64,000 nucleotides of DNA from JAUVXJ01 sp964433755 (GCA_964433755.1 CAYSSR010000006.1:101960-165959); one strand, 5' to 3'. Positions 33,745 through 43,088 are shown, counted from the stretch's first letter. Notes: generated by a model from the letters alone, not told the origin. Made by a program: numbers and translations.

Positions 33745-34866
33745 TCAGACGCCCAGCTCTCCCTTCAGTTTGATGAAGGAGACGATATTGTCACGGCGCA
33801 GCATGCCCAGCAACTGGCCATCGTCCATCACGGGCACCTGATTGACGCCCTCCTCGGTCATGTGACGCATGGCGGTCCACAGCCCCTCGTCGGGGCTGAC
33901 CCTCTTGAGCCCATCGAGAGGGGTCATCACCTGTCCCACCGTGGTCATCGGCCAGCGGTCCTGGGACACACCCTTGACGTTGTGCAGAGTCAGCAGGCCC
34001 TTCACCAGACCGCCCTCGACCACCGGGAAGCAGCGGGTGCCACTCCGCAGCATGTGCTCGGTGACCAGTCTATCCAGGGTCACGTCCGAGCTCACCTCGG
34101 GACAGTCCAGGCTCATCACCTCTCTCACCGTATGGCCGGCCAGAAGGTTTCGAACCGTGAGTTGGCGGTAGCTGTTGCTCGCGGCATTGTCCAGGAACCA
34201 GCCGATGAACGCTATCCACAGGCCCCCTACCCAGTCGCCGGTGAAGATCCGCCATATACCCGCCAGGATGAAGAGATAGGCCACGGCTTGTCCGACCAGT
34301 GAAGCCCAGCGGGTCGCCCGTTGCAGGTTGCCGGTGGCCTGCCAGAGGATGGAACGTAAGACCCTGCCGCCATCCAGAGGGAATCCAGGGATGAGGTTGA
34401 AGACGCCGAGCCACACATTGATGCCCGCGAGATAGTACCCCAGAGCAGCCAAAGGCTCGTTCACTCCACTCGCCGCCAGCCGTACACCGCCGAAACAGGC
34501 ACCGAGGATGATGCTGGTCAGCGGCCCCACCAGCGCCATCACGAACTCCGTGCCAGCAGTCTCCGGCTCATCCTCCAACTGTGAGACGCCCCCAAAGATG
34601 AACAGGGTGATGTCGTGTACGGGGAGGCCCCGTGCCCTGGCCACGAAGGAGTGCGCCAGTTCGTGCAACAGAACGGACACAAAGAAGAGGATGCTGGTGA
34701 TCACACCCACCGCCCAGGACAGCGGCAGCGACCAGTTGGGGTAGGTCTGGGGGAAATAGCCAGCCGCCAGGGTCCACGTGACCAGGACGAAGATCAATAC
34801 CCAGCTCACGTGGATGTTGATGGAGATGCCGCCGATACTGGCGATGCGAATCGAGTTCTTGAGCAT
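33745..34866 (-). CDS. Site-2 protease family (M50) membrane metalloprotease with two CBS domains
   Basis: A 373-residue polytopic protein. The zinc motif HELAHS lies in a membrane helix, and the second motif NLIPGFPLDGGRVL supplies the aspartate ligand; both are typical of M50B proteases. The C-terminal 140 residues form a CBS pair (VREVMSLDCPEVSSDVTLDRLV and VGQVMTPLDGLKRVSPDEGLWTAM), which usually senses adenine nucleotides. An AAGGAGG ribosome site precedes the ATG. Such proteases cut membrane-bound regulators; the substrate is unknown. Confidence 0.92.
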   Translation of the reverse strand: MLKNSIRIASIGGISINIHVSWVLIFVLVTWTLAAGYFPQTYPNWSLPLSWAVGVITSILFFVSVLLHELAHSFVARARGLPVHDITLFIFGGVSQLEDEPETAGTEFVMALVGPLTSIILGACFGGVRLAASGVNEPLAALGYYLAGINVWLGVFNLIPGFPLDGGRVLRSILWQATGNLQRATRWASLVGQAVAYLFILAGIWRIFTGDWVGGLWIAFIGWFLDNAASNSYRQLTVRNLLAGHTVREVMSLDCPEVSSDVTLDRLVTEHMLRSGTRCFPVVEGGLVKGLLTLHNVKGVSQDRWPMTTVGQVMTPLDGLKRVSPDEGLWTAMRHMTEEGVNQVPVMDDGQLLGMLRRDNIVSFIKLKGELGV

Positions 34867-34983
34867 GTTTCCTCCTTATCGTCAGGAGCCGGGTTCGCCA
34901 ACGCCGGGACAGCTAGCCCTCCGGTCGGTCTGGCCCACCAGCAATCGACGGGATCACCGTGTCCCGCTAGCAGAGAGGCTTCC

Positions 34984-36255
34984 CTACACCACCGCAGGTA
35001 TGGCGTCCACGCCAGCCATGTAGGGACGCAGCACCTCGGGAACAACGATGCTGCCATCGCTTTGCTGGTAGTTCTCCAAGACGGCGATCATCACACGTGG
35101 CAAGCCCAGTCCAGACCCATTCAACGTATGGACGAAGCGGGGTTTGTCCCCCTGCTCGGGCCGGTAGCGGATGTTGGCGCGCCGAGCCTGGAAATCGCCG
35201 AAGTTGCTGCAACTGGAGACCTCCAGCCACTCCTGCACCCCCGGCGCCCACATCTCCACGTCGTACTTCTTCATGGCCGAGAAAGCCAGGTCGCCGGTGC
35301 ACATCTCCACCACGCGGTATGGTATCTCCAGCAGCTCAGCCAGCTGCTCGGCGTTCCGAACCAGTTCCTCCAGATGATCGTGGGAGGTCTCCGGCTCCAC
35401 GAAGCGCACCATTTCCACCTTGTCGAACTGGTGGCCTCGCTTGATGCCTCTGGTATCCCGCCCCGCCGACATCTGCTCGCGACGGAAGCACGCGGTGTAG
35501 GAGACGTACTTGATGGGCAAGGAGCCAGGAGGAAGGATCTCCTCACGGTGCAGGTTGGTGACCGGCACCTCCGCCGTGGGGATCATCCACAGATCGTCTG
35601 GCTCGTACCGGTAGAGGTTGTCGGCGAACTTGGGCAGGTTGCCCGTGCCCACCAGACACTTGCTCTGCACTAGGAAGGGGGGATAAACCTCTCTGTAGCC
35701 GTGCTCCGCGGTGTGTACGTCGATCATCCATGTAATGAGCGCCCTCTGAAGTCTCGCCCCCAGACCCTTGAGCACGTAGAACCGCGTGCCCGAGATCTTG
35801 ACTCCACGCTCGAAGTCGATGATGTCCAACGTGGGCCCCAGGTCCCAGTGGGGCAGAGGCTCGAAATCGAACTGGCGCGGCTCTCCCGACGTGCGCACCA
35901 GCACGTTCTCGCTTTCGTCCTTGCCCACGGGTGCCGAAGGGTCGGGCATGTTGGGCACGAGCAGAAGCAGATCCTGAAGCTCCGACTCGACCACGCTCAG
36001 CTCTCCATCCAGGTCCTTGATCCGGGCGCCCACGTCCCGCATCTCCTCGATGAGGCCCTGATCCTTCTCCTTCATGCGCCCGATCTTCTTGGAGACGACG
36101 TTCCGCTCATGTTTCAGAGCGTCCGCTGTGGACAGCAGATCGCGCCGCCTCGCGTCCAGCGCCAGGATCTCGTCGATGGGCGCAGTGGCGTTCAGCTTCA
36201 CCAGAGCATCACGCACCTCGTCCGGCTTCTCGCGAATGAACCTCAGATCGAGCAT
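34984..36255 (-). CDS. serS: Seryl-tRNA synthetase
   Basis: A 423-residue class II synthetase that charges tRNA-Ser. It begins MLDLRFIREKPDEVRDAL and has the long N-terminal coiled-coil arm (residues about 30-100) that contacts the tRNA. Motif 2 is the YVSYTACFRREQMSAGRDTRGI region, and motif 3 is NGSGLGLPRVMIAVLENYQ. Length is standard. It has its own promoter (36342-36370) giving a leader of about 80 nt. I looked for a T-box in that leader and did not find one. Confidence 0.97.
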   Translation of the reverse strand: MLDLRFIREKPDEVRDALVKLNATAPIDEILALDARRRDLLSTADALKHERNVVSKKIGRMKEKDQGLIEEMRDVGARIKDLDGELSVVESELQDLLLLVPNMPDPSAPVGKDESENVLVRTSGEPRQFDFEPLPHWDLGPTLDIIDFERGVKISGTRFYVLKGLGARLQRALITWMIDVHTAEHGYREVYPPFLVQSKCLVGTGNLPKFADNLYRYEPDDLWMIPTAEVPVTNLHREEILPPGSLPIKYVSYTACFRREQMSAGRDTRGIKRGHQFDKVEMVRFVEPETSHDHLEELVRNAEQLAELLEIPYRVVEMCTGDLAFSAMKKYDVEMWAPGVQEWLEVSSCSNFGDFQARRANIRYRPEQGDKPRFVHTLNGSGLGLPRVMIAVLENYQQSDGSIVVPEVLRPYMAGVDAIPAVV

Positions 36256-36341
36256 GTTCTACGTCAAACCTTCTCAGTCCACCTTACTCGGGTACTCCAC
36301 GCCCCCAGGTTGGGACGACTCGACGACAACACTTGTGTTGC

Positions 36342-36370
36342 ATTATACGGCAGCGAGGCTCGAACTTCAA
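36342..36370 (-). promoter_or_regulatory. Promoter of serS
   Basis: On the minus strand TTGAAG (36365-36370) and TATAAT (36342-36347) are separated by 17 bp. The start of the transcript contains a small inverted repeat (CAACACAAGTGTTG). Confidence 0.65.
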
Positions 36371-36507
36371 AGCCTGGCCGGTCCTGGTGGCAGTTCTCTG
36401 TCCCCACGTCAACTGTGCAGGACAGGTGCGAGACGCGTCCCACGGTCCAGGACAGGCTGAACGTATCCCTGGCAACCACGAGGTGCGACGGACAACGGAG
36501 ATAAAGG

Positions 36508-38025
36508 TCAGGAAGTGGTATCTTTGGTCCGGAGGTGGGGAAAGAGAATCACCTCGCGGATGGAGGACTGGTCGGTGAGGAGCATCACCATGCGGTCTAT
36601 GCCCCAGCCCATGCCGCCCGTGGGGGGCATGCCGTATTCGAGAGCACGGACGTAATCCTCGTCCATGGGATGCGCCTCCTCGTCGCCTGCCTCCCGCTGC
36701 CTCATCTGCTCGAGAAAGCGCTCCCTCTGATCGACGGGATCGTTGAGCTCGCTGAAGGCGTTGCCCATCTCCAGGCCGCCGATGAAGAACTCGAACCGCT
36801 CCACGAGATTCGGGTTGTCGGGCTTCTTCTTCGCGAAGGGCGAGATCTCCAACGGGAAATCGGTGATGAAGGTAGGCTGGATCAGCTTGGGCTCGACGTA
36901 TTCGCTGAAGATCTCATCGACGAGCATCCCACGCGTTGGCTGCGGGTCCACCTCCAGCCCCTTCTCCTCGACCTGCTGTCGAAGGGCTTCCACCGTCGGG
37001 GCCTCGTAGATATCCAGCCCCGTTTGCTCCAGGATAGCATCGCGCATGGGCAAGCGACGCCAGGGCGGGCTCAGATCGATCTCCTGCCCCTGGTATGTGA
37101 TCTCCGCCGTCCCCAACACCTCTCGAGAAACACTGGAGAAGGCGTCCTCGGCCAAGGCCATCATGTCGGTATAGTCCGCGTAGGCCTGGTAGACCTCCAA
37201 CTGCGTGAACTCTGGATTGTGCTGGGAGGAGACACCCTCATTGCGGAAGTCCTTGCAGATCTCGTACACGCGATCGAGGCCGCCCACGATGAGCCTCTTG
37301 AGGTACAGTTCGTCGGCGATACGCAGGAAGACTTCCTGATCCAGAGCATTGTAGTAGGTGGTGAAGGGACGAGCCAGCGCACCGCCATAGATAGGTTGGA
37401 GAACGGGTGTCTCCACCTCGATGAAGCCCCGGGCATCCATGAAGCGCCGTAACGCGGCCACGATGTGGCTACGCGCGACGAAGACGCGACGCGCCTCCTC
37501 GTTGACGATGAGGTCGAGGTATCTCTGGCGGTAGCGGATCTCCACGTCCTTCAGGCCATGCCACTTCTCAGGAAGCGGTCTCAGGGACTTGGCGAGCAGC
37601 GTCAACTTGGTCACTTTCAGGCTAGGCTCGCCGGTTTTCGTGAAGAAGAGCGTGCCCTCGGCCTGGACGATGTCGCCGATGTCCAGATCTCGCCTGAACA
37701 GCTCGTACGTTTCCTCGTCTACGCCGTCGTCGGCCAGTCGCAGATACACCTGGATAGAGCCGCTGCTGTCAGCGATGTGGGCGAAGGAAGCCTTGCCCAT
37801 CACCCGCACACTCATGATGCGCCCGCAGAGGGTCACGATATCAGGGGGCCCTCCCTGGCCCCCCTTCTCCTTCCACTCCTGAAGCGTCTGAAGCGCTTGA
37901 GCCGTCGAATGGGAGCACTCTGCGCGAAGTGGATAGGGGTCCACACCGCCTTCTCTCAACCTGGCGGCCTTCTGTCTTCGCTGCGCGAACAGGTCGCTAG
38001 CCTCTGGTGTTTGTTCCTCGCTCAT
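36508..38025 (-). CDS. lysS: Lysyl-tRNA synthetase, class II
   Basis: A 505-residue class IIb synthetase. The N-terminal OB-fold anticodon domain includes TLCGRIMSVRVMGKASFAHIAD. Motif 1 is FMDARGFIEVETPVLQ, motif 2 is VYEICKDFRNEGVSSQHNPEFT, and motif 3 is GGMGWGIDRMVMLL. The ATG overlaps the greA stop (ATGA), so the two are translationally coupled and share the greA promoter. Length is typical. Confidence 0.97.
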   Translation of the reverse strand: MSEEQTPEASDLFAQRRQKAARLREGGVDPYPLRAECSHSTAQALQTLQEWKEKGGQGGPPDIVTLCGRIMSVRVMGKASFAHIADSSGSIQVYLRLADDGVDEETYELFRRDLDIGDIVQAEGTLFFTKTGEPSLKVTKLTLLAKSLRPLPEKWHGLKDVEIRYRQRYLDLIVNEEARRVFVARSHIVAALRRFMDARGFIEVETPVLQPIYGGALARPFTTYYNALDQEVFLRIADELYLKRLIVGGLDRVYEICKDFRNEGVSSQHNPEFTQLEVYQAYADYTDMMALAEDAFSSVSREVLGTAEITYQGQEIDLSPPWRRLPMRDAILEQTGLDIYEAPTVEALRQQVEEKGLEVDPQPTRGMLVDEIFSEYVEPKLIQPTFITDFPLEISPFAKKKPDNPNLVERFEFFIGGLEMGNAFSELNDPVDQRERFLEQMRQREAGDEEAHPMDEDYVRALEYGMPPTGGMGWGIDRMVMLLTDQSSIREVILFPHLRTKDTTS

Positions 38026-38501
38026 TCGATGTCCAGTATCTTGAATTGCAGGTCCCCATCTGGCGCTTCCACGGTCACCTCGTCCCCCACCCTGTGGTTC
38101 AGGAGCGCTCGTCCGAGAGGGGACTCGTTAGAGATACGCCCCTCGCGGGCATCGGCCTCGGCCGAGCCAACGATCCGGTACCTCTCCTCTGCGCCATCCC
38201 GCTCCTTGACCGTCACCAGAGAGCCGAAGATAACTGACTCCGATGCCTGCGCATCCTCTACCACCACAGCTCGCTTGAGGAGCGTCTCCAGGGTCAAGAT
38301 GCGCCCCTCCACGAAGGCCTGCTCATGCTTGGCATCCTCGTAGCCGACGTTCTCGGTGAGATCGCCTCCGTCTATGGACTGTCGCAGTTGCTCGGCCACC
38401 TGGGGTCGTCTCACCGTCAGCAGGTGATCCAACTCCGCCTTTAGCTTTGCCCTGCCCTCCGGCGTCAGCAGGATGTCTTCCTCGGCAGCGTCCTGATCCA
38501 T
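38022..38501 (-). CDS. greA: Transcription elongation factor GreA
   Basis: A 159-residue protein. The N-terminal coiled coil has LTPEGRAKLKAELDHLL, GDLTENVGYEDAKHEQAFVEGRI and the following Leu-rich stretch. The C-terminal FKBP-like domain has SNESPLGRALLNHRVGDEVTVEAPDG. GreA rescues backtracked RNA polymerase by stimulating transcript cleavage through the acidic tip (D and E of GDLTEN). The start at 38501 is chosen because it is where family homology starts and because the -10 box sits 7 nt upstream, implying a leaderless mRNA. The frame to 38537 would begin inside the promoter. Confidence 0.94.
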   Translation of the reverse strand: MDQDAAEEDILLTPEGRAKLKAELDHLLTVRRPQVAEQLRQSIDGGDLTENVGYEDAKHEQAFVEGRILTLETLLKRAVVVEDAQASESVIFGSLVTVKERDGAEERYRIVGSAEADAREGRISNESPLGRALLNHRVGDEVTVEAPDGDLQFKILDIE

Positions 38502-38508
38502 GCCGAAG

Positions 38509-38537
38509 ATTCTAGCACAGCGTAGGGTGTGGTTCAA
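38509..38537 (-). promoter_or_regulatory. greA-lysS promoter, predicted leaderless
   Basis: On the minus strand TTGAAC (38532-38537) and TAGAAT (38509-38514) are separated by 17 bp. Exactly 7 nt lie between the -10 hexamer and the greA ATG, so transcription should begin at or next to the start codon. No ribosome site is visible. Confidence 0.6.
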
Positions 38538-38662
38538 GCCAGAAGCGCTAGCGTCTCGGAAGACGAGAGTAGGGACTCTGCTGCACCCTTACGCTGGCAG
38601 AGCGGGGCGTGCCCCGGCTGGAGCTTGTGGGCCACCGTATCAGTGCAGACTACAGTGTCTCA

Positions 38663-38691
38663 TTGGCACCCGGCGGTCGTGCGAGTATAAT
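38663..38691 (+). promoter_or_regulatory. Promoter of the Rieske protein gene
   Basis: TTGGCA (38663-38668) and a perfect TATAAT (38686-38691) are separated by 17 bp, about 115 nt before the GTG start. Confidence 0.65.
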
Positions 38692-38805
38692 GCTCGTGCC
38701 CGAGGTGGAGTTCTGCCCCCTTGCGGAGATTGGTGCCCCCCAGTCAAGGAGGCACCAGAGGAGCGAGCATCTCTGGACCCGGTCCTTCCAGGAAAGGAGG
38801 ACGAC

Positions 38806-39168
38806 GTGGACTGGATCGATGTTCTTCCAGACGACGAGCTTCCGGACGCCCAGCGTCGAGTCGTACACGTAGAAGGGCACCCCATTCTTCTCCTTCGCCA
38901 CCAAGGCCAGATCTACGCCGTGGACAACGTCTGCCCCCACATGGGTGCTGCCCTCGAGAACGGCGAGGTCACTGAAGACGCGACCATCGTCTGTCCTCGC
39001 CACCATAGCGCCTTCGACCTCCGAACCGGCGAGGTCAAGGTCTGGACCCCGTGGCCGCCCGGAGTGGGCCGGCTACTGGGATCTGTGGCCAGGGAGAAAC
39101 CGCTTCGCGTCTACCCTACCCGGGTCCAAGACGGCAGCATCTGGGTACGCGTCGAGGAGCGCAGTTAG
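38806..39168 (+). CDS. Rieske [2Fe-2S] ferredoxin-like protein
   Basis: A 120-residue single-domain protein. The cluster ligands are in CPHMGAAL and CPRHHSAFDLRTGEV, the two CxH / CxxH boxes of Rieske proteins. There is no signal or membrane helix, so it is a soluble ferredoxin-type partner rather than a cytochrome bc subunit. The GTG start at 38806 is supported by AAGGAGG 6 nt upstream. The partner oxygenase or reductase is not in the window. Confidence 0.92.
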   Translation: MDWIDVLPDDELPDAQRRVVHVEGHPILLLRHQGQIYAVDNVCPHMGAALENGEVTEDATIVCPRHHSAFDLRTGEVKVWTPWPPGVGRLLGSVAREKPLRVYPTRVQDGSIWVRVEERS

Positions 39169-39317
39169 ACAGCACCCGGCTATGCGGCGCGAGGTCATCT
39201 TGCCCGGAGGACGGGGGCTTGCGCCCTGACAGAGCCTTACCTGCGCAGAGCCTCCCGGCGGCTGGTCTATCGCGTGTGGTAGCCGAACCGTTCTCTCGCA
39301 CACAAGCGGCGGCAACT

Positions 39318-40325
39318 ATGGAAGGCACCCTGGAACGGGTTCTGGGCCACTACCGCCTGGGCAGGCTGATCCAGGCCCAACGGGTCGAGCAGGGCTTCGT
39401 CAACGAGAACTGGGCCGTCACCACAACGCGCGGCCGCTTCTTCGTCAAGCTTCACCCTCCCCACCAGCAGCCGGCACCTCTCATCCTCGCCCAACATCAA
39501 CTCATCGAGTTTCTGCGGCACCGTGGGTTCCCCGCCCCCACTCTGATCAGAAGCCTGGACGGTCAAACCCTCCTCATCCTCGACGATCTCTGCTACGAGA
39601 TTCAGGAGTACATAGCCGGAGAACCGTACGATCACGAGCGACCGGCGCACCTGGAACAGGCTGCCCTGACCTTGGCCGCGTACCACTCTTGTGTGGAGGG
39701 CTTCGCACCCAGCATCCTGTGCCGCCTGGGTCACCTCTACACGCCGGGTACCGTCCGCGAGACGCTGCAACTCCTGGCCCAGGCGTGGCAGGCCAACCTG
39801 GACCCAACCCTGGCAGGCTTGATCAGCAACCTGGAGGCGAGAGTCAAAAAGCTGGCCTCCGCCTTTGCCCGCCACGGGGACCTGACCCAGCTTGCCATTC
39901 ACGGCGACTACTACGCCGACAACCTGATCTTCAGCGGGGATACTGTTGTGGGGGTGGTGGACTACGATAGGGTCCGCTGGGAGCCGCGCGTCGTTGAGTT
40001 GGCGGAGGCCCTCATCTACTTCTCAGCACCGCGGCCGGCCCACACGCGGCACATCGTCTACCCTGGGTTCCTCCAATGGGCGCCATTCCTCCGCTTCCTG
40101 GAGACCTACAACCACAGCCGCACACTACAGAAGGAAGAAGCCCAGGCTCTGCCGGACTACGTGGCCGCTGTCTGGCTGTTCTGGTCGCTACGACGGCTGC
40201 TGGAGGCAGGTCCTCGTCCGGACTTCGCCCCTGAGGCCCTCGAGGAAGCTATGGCCCTTTTCGACTGGGCCGACAGCAATGCTGGTCAGATGGCCGAGGC
40301 TGCGCTCTCGGTGATCCTGAGATAG
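39318..40325 (+). CDS. Aminoglycoside phosphotransferase/choline-kinase-like protein
   Basis: A 335-residue kinase-fold protein. The VKLHPP segment gives the ATP-binding lysine, LAIHGDYYADNLIF the catalytic loop (HGDxxxxN), and VVGVVDYDRVRWEP the metal-binding DxD-like motif. The overall plan resembles APH/homoserine kinase type II proteins. The ATG at 39318 is used because similarity begins there; the longer frame from 39051 overlaps the Rieske gene. The small-molecule substrate is unknown. Confidence 0.85.
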   Translation: MEGTLERVLGHYRLGRLIQAQRVEQGFVNENWAVTTTRGRFFVKLHPPHQQPAPLILAQHQLIEFLRHRGFPAPTLIRSLDGQTLLILDDLCYEIQEYIAGEPYDHERPAHLEQAALTLAAYHSCVEGFAPSILCRLGHLYTPGTVRETLQLLAQAWQANLDPTLAGLISNLEARVKKLASAFARHGDLTQLAIHGDYYADNLIFSGDTVVGVVDYDRVRWEPRVVELAEALIYFSAPRPAHTRHIVYPGFLQWAPFLRFLETYNHSRTLQKEEAQALPDYVAAVWLFWSLRRLLEAGPRPDFAPEALEEAMALFDWADSNAGQMAEAALSVILR

Positions 40326-40384
40326 GGAAGCGTGACGCCCATCGGGCAAGCTGCCTTGCGAGGGCTCCGTTGTCCCCTCACCGA

Positions 40385-40413
40385 GTGACAGATACCCCGC
40401 TTGGTGCTATAAT
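40385..40413 (+). promoter_or_regulatory. Promoter of the rpiA-rpe-gnd operon
   Basis: GTGACA (40385-40390) and a perfect TATAAT (40408-40413) are separated by 17 bp, about 90 nt before the rpiA ATG. Confidence 0.65.
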
Positions 40414-40506
40414 CTCTCCATCAAGGGTAGGCCCGCTTTGCGCCTCGTTGCCCACCTGCCTGGCCCAGGCGGAACCTAGGATCATGGAGAAGACAAGAGG
40501 GTCGTC

Positions 40507-41217
40507 ATGCCACAGACCGCGAAGTTCAAGCAACAAGCCGCACTGCACGCTGTACAGCTCGTGGAGTCAGGCATGGTCGTGGGGATCGGCCACGGCAGCA
40601 CCGCTGCCTTCGCCCTACAACGGGTCGCTGAGTTGCTCCGCGAAGGACAGTTGAGGGACGTGTTGGCCGTGCCCTGTTCGCTGAGGGTCCAGCAGGAAGC
40701 ACAAAGGCTGGGCGTCCCCCTCACCAGCCTGGAGGAGCACCCCACGGTGGACCTGACCATCGACGGGGCCGACGAGGTCGATCCGGATCTGAACCTCATC
40801 AAAGGTGGTGGCGGAGCACACCTGAGGGAAAAGATCGTGGCTCAGACCAGCAACCGCGAGGTCATCGTCATCGATCAGTCGAAGCTCTCGCCGGTCCTGG
40901 GTACGTACTGGGGGGTCCCGGTCGAGGTAACCCCCTTCGGCTGGCGCTCGCAGTTCCTGTTCCTGGAAGGGCTGGGCGCCCAGCCTTTGCTTCGCAACAC
41001 TGCCGAGGGGACTCCCATCAAGACCGACCAGGGCAATTTCATCCTGGACTGTAACTTCGGTCCCATCACAGAGCCGGAGAAGCTAGCGGCTGAGTTGGAC
41101 GGGCGAGCCGGCGTAGTCGCCCACGGGCTGTTCCTGGGCCTGGCCACTGACGTCATCGTCGCCGGCGACGAGGGCATAGACCATCTCACGAGAGGAGATG
41201 TGGATGATCGCCATTGA
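40507..41217 (+). CDS. rpiA: Ribose-5-phosphate isomerase A
   Basis: A 236-residue enzyme that interconverts ribose 5-phosphate and ribulose 5-phosphate. VGIGHGSTAAFAL is the phosphate-binding glycine loop, DLTIDGADEVDPDLNLIKGGGGAHLREKIVA is the active-site signature, and VIDQSKLSPVLG follows. Length is usual. It overlaps rpe by 14 nt and heads a three-gene pentose phosphate operon. Confidence 0.95.
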   Translation: MPQTAKFKQQAALHAVQLVESGMVVGIGHGSTAAFALQRVAELLREGQLRDVLAVPCSLRVQQEAQRLGVPLTSLEEHPTVDLTIDGADEVDPDLNLIKGGGGAHLREKIVAQTSNREVIVIDQSKLSPVLGTYWGVPVEVTPFGWRSQFLFLEGLGAQPLLRNTAEGTPIKTDQGNFILDCNFGPITEPEKLAAELDGRAGVVAHGLFLGLATDVIVAGDEGIDHLTRGDVDDRH

Positions 41218-41866
41218 AGCTTCCGTGCTATCGGCGGACCTGACCCGGCTTGGCGAGCAAGCCTGCGAGGCCGAAGCCGCAGGGATCGAGGGCATACAGG
41301 TGGACGTCATGGACGGCCGCTTCGTGCCCAACATCACCTTCGGCCCGCTGGTAGTGGAGGCGTTGCGGTCAGCGGTGAGCGTGCCGCTGGACGTGCATCT
41401 GATGATCGTGGAGCCGGAGCGGTACCTGGCCGACTTCGCTCAGGCAGGGGCAGAGCGTGTGATGGTGCACCAGGAGGCCTGTTTGCACCTGCACCGCGTC
41501 CTCCAGGCCATCCACGACCTGGGCGTCGAGGCCGCAGTAGCCATCAACCCCGGCACGCCCCTATCGCTCCTGGAAGAGGTGCTGGATCTGACAGACCTGA
41601 TCCAGGTCATGACCGTCAACCCTGGCTTTGGGGGGCAGTCCTTCATCCATAGCCAGTTGGACAAGATCCGCCGCCTGCGGCAGATGCTGGGGGCCAGGGG
41701 GTTGCAGACCCCCATCTCCGTGGATGGAGGCATCGACCCCACTACGGCGCCCCTGGTGGTGGAGGCGGGGGCCACCGTGCTGGTGGCTGGATCGGCCATC
41801 TACAACAGCGAAGCCTCGGTCGCCGAGAACATCGCCGCCCTGCGGGCCAGCGTCGCGCCAGGGTAG
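41204..41866 (+). CDS. rpe: Ribulose-phosphate 3-epimerase
   Basis: A 220-residue TIM-barrel enzyme converting ribulose 5-phosphate to xylulose 5-phosphate. EASVLSADLTRL, VDVMDGRFVPNITFGP, LDVHLMI, MTVNPGFGGQSFI and SVDGGIDPTTAP cover the metal-binding histidines and catalytic aspartates. The ATG at 41204 has AGGAG 6 nt upstream; an in-frame ATG two codons earlier overlaps it. The start overlaps the end of rpiA. Confidence 0.96.
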   Translation: MIAIEASVLSADLTRLGEQACEAEAAGIEGIQVDVMDGRFVPNITFGPLVVEALRSAVSVPLDVHLMIVEPERYLADFAQAGAERVMVHQEACLHLHRVLQAIHDLGVEAAVAINPGTPLSLLEEVLDLTDLIQVMTVNPGFGGQSFIHSQLDKIRRLRQMLGARGLQTPISVDGGIDPTTAPLVVEAGATVLVAGSAIYNSEASVAENIAALRASVAPG

Positions 41867-41877
41867 GAGGATCACCC

Positions 41878-42798
41878 GTGGAACTGGGGATGATCGGCCT
41901 CGGCAAGATGGGCAGCAACATGACCAGGCGCCTGCTGCAAGGCGGGCACCGTCTGGTGGCGTACGATCGAGACGCCGGGCCGGTCAAGGCTGTCGTCGCC
42001 CTTGGAGCTGTCGCAGCCGATTCTCTGGAAGACCTGGTCAGCAAGCTAGCCACTCCCCGAGCGGTGTGGGTCATGGTCCCGGCGGGAGAGCCTACCGAGA
42101 GCGTTGTGACTGCCTTGAGCGAGATGCTCAGTCCGGACGACACGGTGATCGACGGCGGCAACAGCAACTACAAAGACTCCCAACGCCGAGCCACCTTGCT
42201 TGCAGAAGAGGGCGTGCACTTCGTCGACGTGGGCACCAGCGGGGGGATATGGGGCCTCACCGGGGGTTACAGTCTGATGGTCGGCGGCGAGCGCACAGTC
42301 GTGAACCGGCTCCAGCCAATCTTCGAGACCCTGGCTCCCGCAAAGGACAAGGGCTGGGGACACGTAGGCCCCTGTGGCACCGGCCACTTCGTGAAGATGG
42401 TCCACAACGGCATCGAATACGGCCTGATGCAGGCCTACGCCGAGGGTTTCGAGATCCTCCAGGCCAAGGAAGGCTTCGACCTCGACCTGCACCAGATCGC
42501 AGAGATCTGGCGGCATGGCAGCGTGGTACGCTCCTGGCTCCTCGACCTCACCGCCGGTGCGCTGAGCGAAGACCAGAATCTCAGCGAGATCAAGGGTTGG
42601 GTGGCGGACTCCGACGAGGGCCGGTGGACGGTGGCCGAGGCCATCGACGAGAATGTGCCTGCTCCCGTCATCACCCTCTCGCTCCTGATGCGCCTGGCCA
42701 GCCGGCAGGATCAGAGCTACGCAGCCAAGCTGCTGGCCGCCATGCGGTATCAGTTCGGCGGCCACACCGTGCTCAGGGAGTCAGACGAAGAAGCCTGA
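41878..42798 (+). CDS. gnd: 6-phosphogluconate dehydrogenase, short form
   Basis: A 306-residue oxidative decarboxylase yielding ribulose 5-phosphate, CO2 and NAD(P)H. The Rossmann motif is MIGLGKMGSNM, followed by VMVPAGEPTE, DGGNSNYKDSQRR, the catalytic region DVGTSGGIWG and GHFVKMVHNGIEYGLMQAYAEG. At about 300 residues it belongs to the shorter bacterial class (YqeC/GndA-short type). The GTG start has TAGGAGG 7 nt upstream. No glucose-6-phosphate dehydrogenase gene is present in the window. Confidence 0.94.
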   Translation: MELGMIGLGKMGSNMTRRLLQGGHRLVAYDRDAGPVKAVVALGAVAADSLEDLVSKLATPRAVWVMVPAGEPTESVVTALSEMLSPDDTVIDGGNSNYKDSQRRATLLAEEGVHFVDVGTSGGIWGLTGGYSLMVGGERTVVNRLQPIFETLAPAKDKGWGHVGPCGTGHFVKMVHNGIEYGLMQAYAEGFEILQAKEGFDLDLHQIAEIWRHGSVVRSWLLDLTAGALSEDQNLSEIKGWVADSDEGRWTVAEAIDENVPAPVITLSLLMRLASRQDQSYAAKLLAAMRYQFGGHTVLRESDEEA

Positions 42799-43010
42799 TT
42801 CGACTGCCGGGTCATCTCTGGCCCATCGGGTGACCTGACACGACGCAAGACGACCCCTCCTCGTCTCAACCCACATCTGTGGGAGCAGGCGTCGGACCCG
42901 TCGTACACGGCTGCCATGCGGCTACGGTTGGGTCCTCGGTCCGCCGTTTCCACGGAGGAACGTGTCCAGTGACCTCACCTCCTAAGTGCTCTCCGTGATT
43001 CAGACGACTC

Positions 43011-43041
43011 CGTAGGGTCGGGTCTGAGACCCGCCCCTACG
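43011..43041. repeat. Near-perfect palindromic element, possible dispersed repeat
   Basis: CGTAGGG (43011-43017) pairs with CCCTACG (43035-43041). Inside, CGGGTC (43019-43024) pairs with GACCCG (43028-43033) around a TGA loop, with one T-C mismatch. It lies in the 326-nt gap between gnd and dinG, which otherwise holds only the dinG promoter. It could be a terminator for gnd, but it lacks a T-run and resembles compact REP-like palindromes. Confidence 0.5.
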
Positions 43042-43088
43042 AGGCTACTCTGTTCAACCCCCTCACTCCATGCCTGCGCGCATGAATG

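Noticed and set aside
36256..36341. T-box riboswitch upstream of serS
   Set aside because: The leader is only about 80 nt and lacks the conserved T-box sequence and a terminator/antiterminator pair.
41628..42833. 401-residue plus-strand frame overlapping rpe and gnd
   Set aside because: Arg/Pro/Gly-rich frameshift product covering two certain genes in another frame.
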